In this document: piece by piece, positions 58,214 through 64,000 of the stretch
Layout: the number at the start of each line of letters is the position of its first letter
Position numbering within the stretch: the stretch's first letter is position 1
Source: Microdochium bolleyi
Taxonomy: Eukaryota; Ascomycota; Sordariomycetes; Xylariales; Microdochiaceae
Direction: 5' to 3'
NCBI GenBank assembly: GCA_001566295.1
Contig: KQ964249.1
Location: forward strand, 1,674,001 to 1,738,000
DNA: 64,000 nucleotides
Translations under genes and position numbers: made by a program
The notes under the pieces: model-generated
Told to the model about the DNA's origin: nothing
Database searches by the model: none
The model's input: only the letters and a program-made list of their open reading frames with translations

Positions 58214-58733
58214 CTAGGCCAGTGTGCCTTCATTGGTGGCGAAGGGGCTGCTCTTCTCGTCTCGCAGCACATCTGGCATGGACACGACGGCGGTGCGCTG
58301 CAGAGAGGCGTCATCGAGCAGCGCTGGTGGCTCCTTGAGGTCCGCTCTCGGACCTCGCGCTCCTATTGAGCAGCGGCGGCAGGAGGAGCGGTAGCCCTGC
58401 CCGGTGATCAACTTATGACAGGTGAGGTAGGCGAGTAAGGTCCACGGCACGCAGATGAGAAGCGTGCAGAACATGGTGAGCCCGAAAGCGCTGTACCTTG
58501 GCGCTCCTGCTAGCGTGTCCTGCTGGCGTGTAGTCGTCGGCCTTGCTGATATTCGCACGCGCAAGGTAGGTCCTGATCGGGGTGGCGGCAGTGGTGGACC
58601 AGGATGCCGACGAGGCCGTAGAGCATGTCCGGAGTCGAGGACCGGTATTTGACAAGGAAGACCACGGTGAGCACCCTGGCCAAGAGGAGCCGAGGGGCTC
58701 GGGGAGCACATTACGTGGTTGCTCACCAGCCAT
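58214..58733 (-). CDS. Possible small membrane protein, exon structure unresolved
   Basis: A terminal frame ending at 58214 encodes a clear membrane segment, AFGLTMFCTLLICVPWTLLA, then a Cys/Arg-rich and soluble tail ending FATNEGTLA. In a second frame further upstream there is another hydrophobic segment, RLLLARVLTVVFLVKYRSS, followed by MLYGLVGILVHHCRHPDQDL. A GTGCGA...TACAG intron of 68 nt would join these two frames in phase. An ATG in good fungal context (ACCATGGCTG) lies at 58733, followed by GTGAGC, but splicing from it to the upstream hydrophobic frame would need an intron of only about 29 nt. So either the 5' exon is elsewhere, the splice sites differ, or the locus is a decayed gene or carries a base error. 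No homologue is recognised. Confidence 0.35.
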
Positions 58734-59989
58734 GGTAATTGAGCTGGGCTGGGGTTGAACGATGATGTGGAGGCGGACAAATGTGGTCTTGTTGGTAGCG
58801 TTGCTTTTCGTGATAAGTAATGAAGGATGGTTTGAAGTGGTGTTGAATAGCTCAGAATCAAACTGGTGGTTCATATGCCTTAGAGAAGGTCTTGAAGCGG
58901 TGTATGCTCCGCGAATGTCCGTTCAATTTGAGGTGAATGTAACCTGTAGGTTGTGACCTGGTTTACCAGGCCCAAGGTCGGCGTGGGTGGTGCTCGTGCG
59001 CATTTTCCCAACATCTTCGCTCTCGCAGGACGCCGCCGTCCATCAGCAGGCGACTTGGAAGAAAATCGACCGATTCACCTTTCTTGAGCGTTTCGTCCAG
59101 CCAGCTGAAAATCCATTCAACAAACACGGGGCTCCGGTGCTCAACTGCATGAAACTGTTACGATACTTCTGGGGAAGAAACAGATTGTCTACCAGTCCTG
59201 GACGGCCTTGGTCAGCATGAGCTCAGAGATCAACCATAGTCAACTTCCTCGCGTCGCCGTATGACAGCATTTTTGACCCTCTGAACCCTCTGAACCCTCT
59301 GAACCTCGGGGCACTCCCTGCTAATCATCAGGGGCCAGCCAGGACTTGTAGTCTTGGCCTGAAACATCGTGGTGGTAGTGGTCCTGGCAGAACCTCTGTT
59401 CACAAGGTATAGGCTCGCTTCTCGGTCGGATCAATGTCACATTTCCCATCGCTTCTTTTACGCACTTGTACATAGGCATCTCGGCCCGGTATCAGGAGGA
59501 GTGCAGACTTTTGAATGCAAGCCCGTAACAAGCAGCAGCGGAAAGGCCAGAGATCCCGAGATGCGGAGGTTTTAAGAGGTTCAGAACTACCAGCACGAGC
59601 AGCGCCATGCGCGCGTCAGCGTCATTGTGGTTCACGGTGAACGTGCAGAGGATGTTAGCCGTTTCCAGTAGTGGTGATGGATCTTGTTTTTTTGAGCATG
59701 TGGAACACTCTTGGTTTAGGTGGCGATGGCACGGTACGACAGTCTCAAGGCAGGTGTCTGCGAGAACTAAACATAGCCGAAGGCGTGTCCTGCTGCTTTC
59801 CTGCACTCATTGGACTGTACACACGCGAAACGAGTCGGGAAAGGATCACACAATCTGGTCATGAAGTTGTTTTGTTTTGAATTTTACTATTTTGGCTCCT
59901 TCGCATTTCCATGTCCCCCACCAGAGATGAGGCTAATGAGCCTCCCCCAAGCAGCAACCGAACACAAGATCATGAGAGAGAGAAAGAAG
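58734..59989. other. Intergenic region downstream of LEU1
   Basis: About 1.25 kb. It contains a 9-bp tandem repeat (59276-59306) and short frames without character. The region next to 59989 is LEU1 3' UTR. Confidence 0.5.
59276..59306 (+). repeat. CTGAACCCT tandem repeat
   Basis: About three and a half copies of a 9-bp unit. It is CCCT-containing but does not match the fungal telomere unit CCCTAA. Confidence 0.85.
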
Positions 59990-62579
59990 TTACCAGTCGA
60001 TGGGGTCCTTGATCTCCTGCCCGCGATTCGTCGTGGGGACGGGCACCGGCTTGACGGCGAGCTTGCCGCCGCGCGTCCGCTTGAGGTACCCCGTGCCGTC
60101 GATCCAGGGCCACGTCGACGTGATCCTGCGCTCGTGCTCGGTGATCTTGTCGTCGAGCTGGAGCGTCAGGCCGATGTCGTCGAGCCCGTTGACGAGGCAG
60201 TACTTGCGGAACTCCTCGACGTCGAACGTGCAGATGTCGTTGCCCGAGCCGTCGCGGATGACCTGGTTGGGCAGGTCGACCTCGATGTCCCGCCCCGCGC
60301 GGGCCTCGTCGGCGATCTTCTCGAGGTGCTCCTTGTTGGGGATGGCGATGGGCAGCATGCCGTTCTTGAAGGTGTTGTTGAAGAAGATGTCCGCGAACGA
60401 CGGGGCGATGATACACCGGATGCCGAAGTCCAGGAGAGCCCAAGGGGCGTGCTCGCGGGACGAGCCGCAGCCAAAGTTGACGCCCGTGCAGACGAGGATC
60501 TTGGCCTTCGTCCAGGGCTCCTGGTTCAGGACGAAGTCGGGCTTGACGTTGCCCTGGCTGTCGAAGCGCAGCTCGTGGAACAGGCCCGCGCTGAGACCCG
60601 TGCGCTTGATCGTCTTGAGGAATTGCTTGGGGATGATGGCGTCCGTGTCGACGTTGTTCCGTTCCAGAGCCGCGGCCAGGCCCTTGTGCACCAGGAACTT
60701 CTCCATGCCACCGGCGCCGCCAGACTTGGCGGCGGGTGTGGTGTTGGCGATAGCAGAGCTATCCTCGGGCTCGTCGGCGAGGCGCTCCCGCGCGTCGTCG
60801 TCTGTCGCGATGCTGTCGTCGGGAGTGGGCTTGCCAGAGGCGGTGGTAGTGGATGGCGCGGCTCGCGAGGCGTCGCCGTGTGGACTCGTCTTGGTGCCGG
60901 TCAGCTTGCGGACATCGGCGAGCTTGCCGACAATACCGGCGGCGGCGGCCATCACGGGGGACATGAGATGCGTCCGGCCCTGAGCGCCCTGGCGGCCCTC
61001 GAAGTTGCGGTTGCTCGTGCTGGCGCAGCGCTCCTTGGGCGAGAGGATATCTGGGTTCATGCCCAGGCACATACTGCAGCCGGCCTCTCTCCACTCGAAG
61101 CCGGCGTCTTGGAAAATCTTGTCGAGACCCTCGGCCTCGGCCTGGTCCTTGACCATGCCGGATCCGGGGACGACCATGGCGGCGATGACGTTATCGGCCT
61201 TTTTCCTGCCCTTGACGACGGCGGCGGCGGCGCGCAGATCCTCGATCCGCGAGTTCGTGCACGAGCCGATGAAGACCTTGTCGACGGGGACCTCCTCCAT
61301 GGGTGTGCCGGCCGTGAGGCCCATGTACTCGAGCATCCTCCGGCCAGCGGCCTTCTTGTCCTCGGTGGCAAAGGTCTCGGGGTCCGGGACCACGCCGGTG
61401 ATGGGGACTACATCCTCGGGGCTGGTACCCCAGGTGACTGTCGGGATGATGTCCTTGGCATCGATCTGGACGTCGATGTCGTACTTAGCGCCTGGGTCGG
61501 ACTGGAGAGACCGCCAGTACGCAACGGCCTTGTCCCACTCGGGTGTGTCAGGCTTGGGGGCGAGGGGCTTGCCCTTGATGTACTCGAACGTGATGTCGTC
61601 AGGCGCGACGAGGCCGGCGCGGGCACCGCCCTCGATGGACATATTGCAGATGGACATGCGGGCCTCCATGCTAAGGCTGCGGATGACGGAGCCGCAGAAC
61701 TCGATGACGCAGCCCGTGCCTCCTGCGGTGCCGATCACGCCGATGGCGTGGAGGACGACATCCTTTGAGCTGACACCAGCAGCCAGCTCGCCCTCGACCT
61801 GTATCCGCATGTTCTTGTTACGCTTGGTGACGAGGCACTGCGTGGCGAGGACGTGCTCGACCTCGCTCGTGCCGATGCCGGTCGCGAAGCAGCCGAAGGC
61901 GCCGTGCGTCGAGGTGTGGCTGTCGCCGCAGACGACGGTCGTTCCGGGGAGGGTGAAGCCCTGTTCGGGGCCGATGACGTGGACAATGCCCTGGCGGCGG
62001 TCGCCGAGGCCAAAGTAGGTGATGCCAAAGTCCTTGACGTTCTCCTCGAGGGTCACGCACTGGAGGCGGGAGTCCTCCTCCTTGATGAAGGTCGCAATGT
62101 CCTTCATGTTTTTCCTCGAGGTGGTGGGGACATTCTGTGGGAAAGCAGAGGGTGGCTGTTAGTCTCCTGGAGAGCCTTGCTGTCGAGGGGCAGAAGGGGG
62201 GAAAGCTGGCCCTCGTGGTGGAAAGGGAAAACCTACGTGATCTGTGGTTGCCAGAGTGCAGTCTGGCCTCCTCACTTTGCGGCCGGCATTCTTGAGACCT
62301 TCAAAGGCTTGCTAATCTGCTGTTAGCCGTGTTTCCTGATGTATGCTCACGAGCTCGGCCGGTCGAAGATACGCACTGGTGAGGTGACCTCGTGGACAAG
62401 ATGCCTGTCTGAGGGCGCAGAAGCCCGTTAGCACATGCGTGCACCACCGAAAAGCCCGAGGAGGGACGCAGATGTAACATACCAATGTAGATGAGGACTG
62501 TGCCGTCGAGCTTCTCGTCGACAATGTGGTCGGAAATGATCTTGTCGTAGAGGGTCTGGGGACCTTCGGCGGACGGCAT
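59990..62579 (-). CDS. LEU1: 3-isopropylmalate dehydratase LEU1 (4 exons)
   Basis: Cytosolic isomerase that converts 2- to 3-isopropylmalate in leucine synthesis, with a [4Fe-4S] cluster. Exons are 62483-62579, 62377-62408 (32 nt), 62237-62311 and 59990-62134, predicted 782 residues. Joined start: MPSAEGPQTLYDKIISDHIV, then LIYIDRHLVHEVTSPQAFEG, KNAGRKVRRPDCTLATTDHN. Family motifs are VVCGDSHTSTHGAFG, cluster ligands in FIGSCTNSR and CSMCLGMNPD, and NRNFEGRQG. The large LeuC-like half is fused to a LeuD-like half (GLFHELRFDSQGNVKPDF, GVNFGCGSSREHAPWAL) through a low-complexity Ser/Thr/Asp linker (about 480-545), the standard fungal arrangement. It ends TTNRGQEIKDPIDW. The antisense strand carries a long shadow frame. 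Two Leu3-type palindromes lie upstream. Confidence 0.95.
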
Positions 62580-62999
62580 GGTGACGTAGGGAGGTCCTTG
62601 ACCTGTGCTTCTCAGCCTCTGTCGCGCGTGTGTGTATGGTGGGCGTATCGGCTCTCGACGTGTGAAGCGTCTGTTGGGAGGGTGATGAGGAGATAGACAA
62701 AGACCTCGAGTATCGAGAGAATTGGGGGGGGGATAAAGCAGGCTACTTGATTCTAGAAAGCGGCATGCTCGGGGAAGGGGGGCAAGCCAATAAGTATTTT
62801 GAGTTCTGGGGAAAGCCAAAGTGGCCAGGCCTCTTTCGGAGCCGTTTCTGTGGCCGGAATCGCATCGCCAGCCCTCGCACTCCACCCCAAGCTCGCCGGT
62901 CCTTGCTCTCACCTTGCGACCGCGCAGCGATGAGGGCCCCTCGGGCCCCTCCACAGCAGGAGAAACGGGTGCCGATGATCGGCCTGGCCCCGAGCCTCT

Positions 63000-63009
63000 C
63001 CGGTCCCGG
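63000..63009. promoter_or_regulatory. Candidate Leu3-type binding site upstream of LEU1
   Basis: The decamer CCGGTCCCGG matches CCGG-NN-CCGG, the site type bound by the leucine-pathway Zn2Cys6 activator Leu3. It lies about 420 bp upstream of the LEU1 ATG. In a GC-rich genome such palindromes are not rare, so function is inferred from position and target. Confidence 0.5.
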
Positions 63010-63080
63010 GGCCCAGGCCACCCGTGCATTTGAATCGATCGCGGCGCCATTGGCTCTGGAAGCAAGCAAGTGGGCACCCC

Positions 63081-63090
63081 CCGGTCTCGG
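63081..63090. promoter_or_regulatory. Second CCG-N4-CGG element upstream of LEU1
   Basis: CCGGTCTCGG fits the relaxed CCG-N4-CGG core of Leu3 sites, 72 bp further upstream than the first. Paired elements strengthen the case slightly. Confidence 0.35.
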
Positions 63091-64000
63091 GCGGGGGAGC
63101 TCCCACCCGGCCGCCAGAACGTCATGTTGCTGCTGTGGCCTTCTGCTTGAAGCTGCGATCACCGCCTGTCCTGTGGTGGCACGGCAGCGTCTGGCAATGT
63201 CTACGCCAGCAGAGAAGTTCCCGAAGACGAAGAATAGTAAGAAGGAGAGAGGACCTCTTCCTGCTCAGGAAACCTTGTTCGATGTTGATAGGATGCCCTC
63301 GACCTGTGCGCGGCTCCAAGGCAACCTCCAGCACGTCGGCACCCCAGCCAGCATCCCGGCATCTGTGCCAAGCCAAGCAAGCCTCCTTTTGTCTTCCCCA
63401 TGGGTTGTTCCCGCCCGCCCTACGGGACTAGAGATAGACAAGAGTGATATGGAGTCCTTTGCATGGGAGCTGAGGAGGGAAAGCCCCCTGAGCAACTCTT
63501 TGGGACAAGCGCCTAGGGGAAATACCCGACCGCCGCCGTTGTCCATTCCACAGAACTGGTTCATACTTACTCCTGCGCCAGCATGGTGATAAGATCAGAA
63601 CTTTCCACACCAAAGAACATCAGCCTGGGAGACCGCTTGAGGAGTTCTCCACTCGTCCATATGCATATCCAGCCAGCAACCCCTCAACAACGAAGAGAGA
63701 GACACCCAATCTCAGCTCCTCTGTTGGTTGTGTTGTTCTCCCCAACGGCCGCGGCCCAGTTTCGCTGCCCCAGCCCCCCCAGTGCTTAGGTCCGAAGTCG
63801 GCGCTTGTACCTGGGACCTTCTGCCCATCGACCCTTTTCCGTGTACGGCGGGTCACTCGCGTGTACCCTGAGCGGTGTCGAACTCGGCAGAGCTAAGAGA
63901 CAGGTCGAGGCATCGCCTGTCAGGCAAAAACTAGACCAGCGATGTCTGGACTAGCCACAGAAACATAGGAAGAAGCAAAAAGAAAAATCAAAAAGATGCT

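Larger units (their letters stand above)
62580..64000. other. LEU1 promoter and right edge of window
   Basis: About 1.4 kb upstream of LEU1. A plus-strand frame of 280 codons (62747-63589) has no domain character and overlaps the promoter. Two CCG-N4-CGG palindromes lie at about 63000-63090. The last 200 bp hold no gene. Confidence 0.5.

Noticed and set aside
59276..59306. CTGAACCCT repeat as an interstitial telomere
   Set aside because: The unit is 9 bp and does not contain the fungal telomere unit TTAGGG/CCCTAA in tandem.
59810..61768. 652-codon plus-strand frame antisense to LEU1
   Set aside because: It mirrors the GC-rich third positions of LEU1, has Val/Asp/Leu/Arg-biased low-information sequence and no family motif. 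LEU1 on the other strand is unambiguous.
62747..63589. 280-codon plus-strand frame upstream of LEU1
   Set aside because: No domain-like pattern, overlaps the LEU1 promoter and is partly mirrored by minus-strand frames. Kept as unlikely without transcript evidence.

Overview
The window is nuclear DNA of a filamentous ascomycete, most likely from the Sordariomycetes. The grounds are short introns of about 50-300 nt with GTNNGT donors and CTAAC or CTGAC branch points, GC-rich third codon positions, fungal-type gene families (fused LeuC-LeuD isopropylmalate isomerase, an Ert1/AcuK-like Zn2Cys6 plus PAS regulator, a GPI-anchored Cys-rich wall protein), and no operon logic. No virus, plasmid, CRISPR array or intact transposon was seen.

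Layout. 0-7.5 kb: the 3' part of the ribosome-biogenesis helicase DBP10 (+), isopentenyl-diphosphate isomerase IDI1 (+), a small Myb-like/RGG nuclear protein (+) and mismatch-repair MLH1 (-). 7.5-10.5 kb: no convincing gene. 10.5-12.7 kb: a Zn2Cys6 transcription factor with a PAS-like domain (-), whose zinc cluster is assembled across an 8-nt microexon. About 12.7-29.2 kb: a stretch of roughly 16.5 kb with no recognisable gene, unusual for a fungal genome of otherwise normal density. 29.2-50.9 kb: a dense block with peroxisomal Lon (-), replication protein A subunit 2 (+), the HtrA-like protease NMA111 (+), a GPI-anchored secreted protein (-), ATG10 (+), a U1A/U2B''-type RRM protein (-), Arp2/3 subunit ARC40 (+), RanGAP RNA1 (+) and dynamin-like VPS1 (-). 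52-64 kb: an orphan Ser/Ala-rich protein (-), PP2A B subunit CDC55 (+), a doubtful small membrane-protein locus (-) and LEU1 (-), which has two candidate Leu3-type sites upstream.

Most genes are unrelated housekeeping functions placed side by side. Themes that recur are DNA maintenance (MLH1, RPA2), peroxisome/vacuole/autophagy biology (Lon, VPS1, ATG10) and RNA or ribosome work (DBP10, the U2B''-like protein). I found no clustered biosynthetic or defence system. The points most worth a second look are the microexon in the zinc cluster, the unresolved N terminus of that regulator, the 16.5-kb gene-poor interval, the unusual C-terminal tripeptide of the peroxisomal Lon, the presequence-like extension and in-frame retainable intron of NMA111, and the Leu3-type sites at LEU1. 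Exon boundaries were deduced by hand from splice signals and protein continuity. Family names come from remembered motifs, not from a database search.
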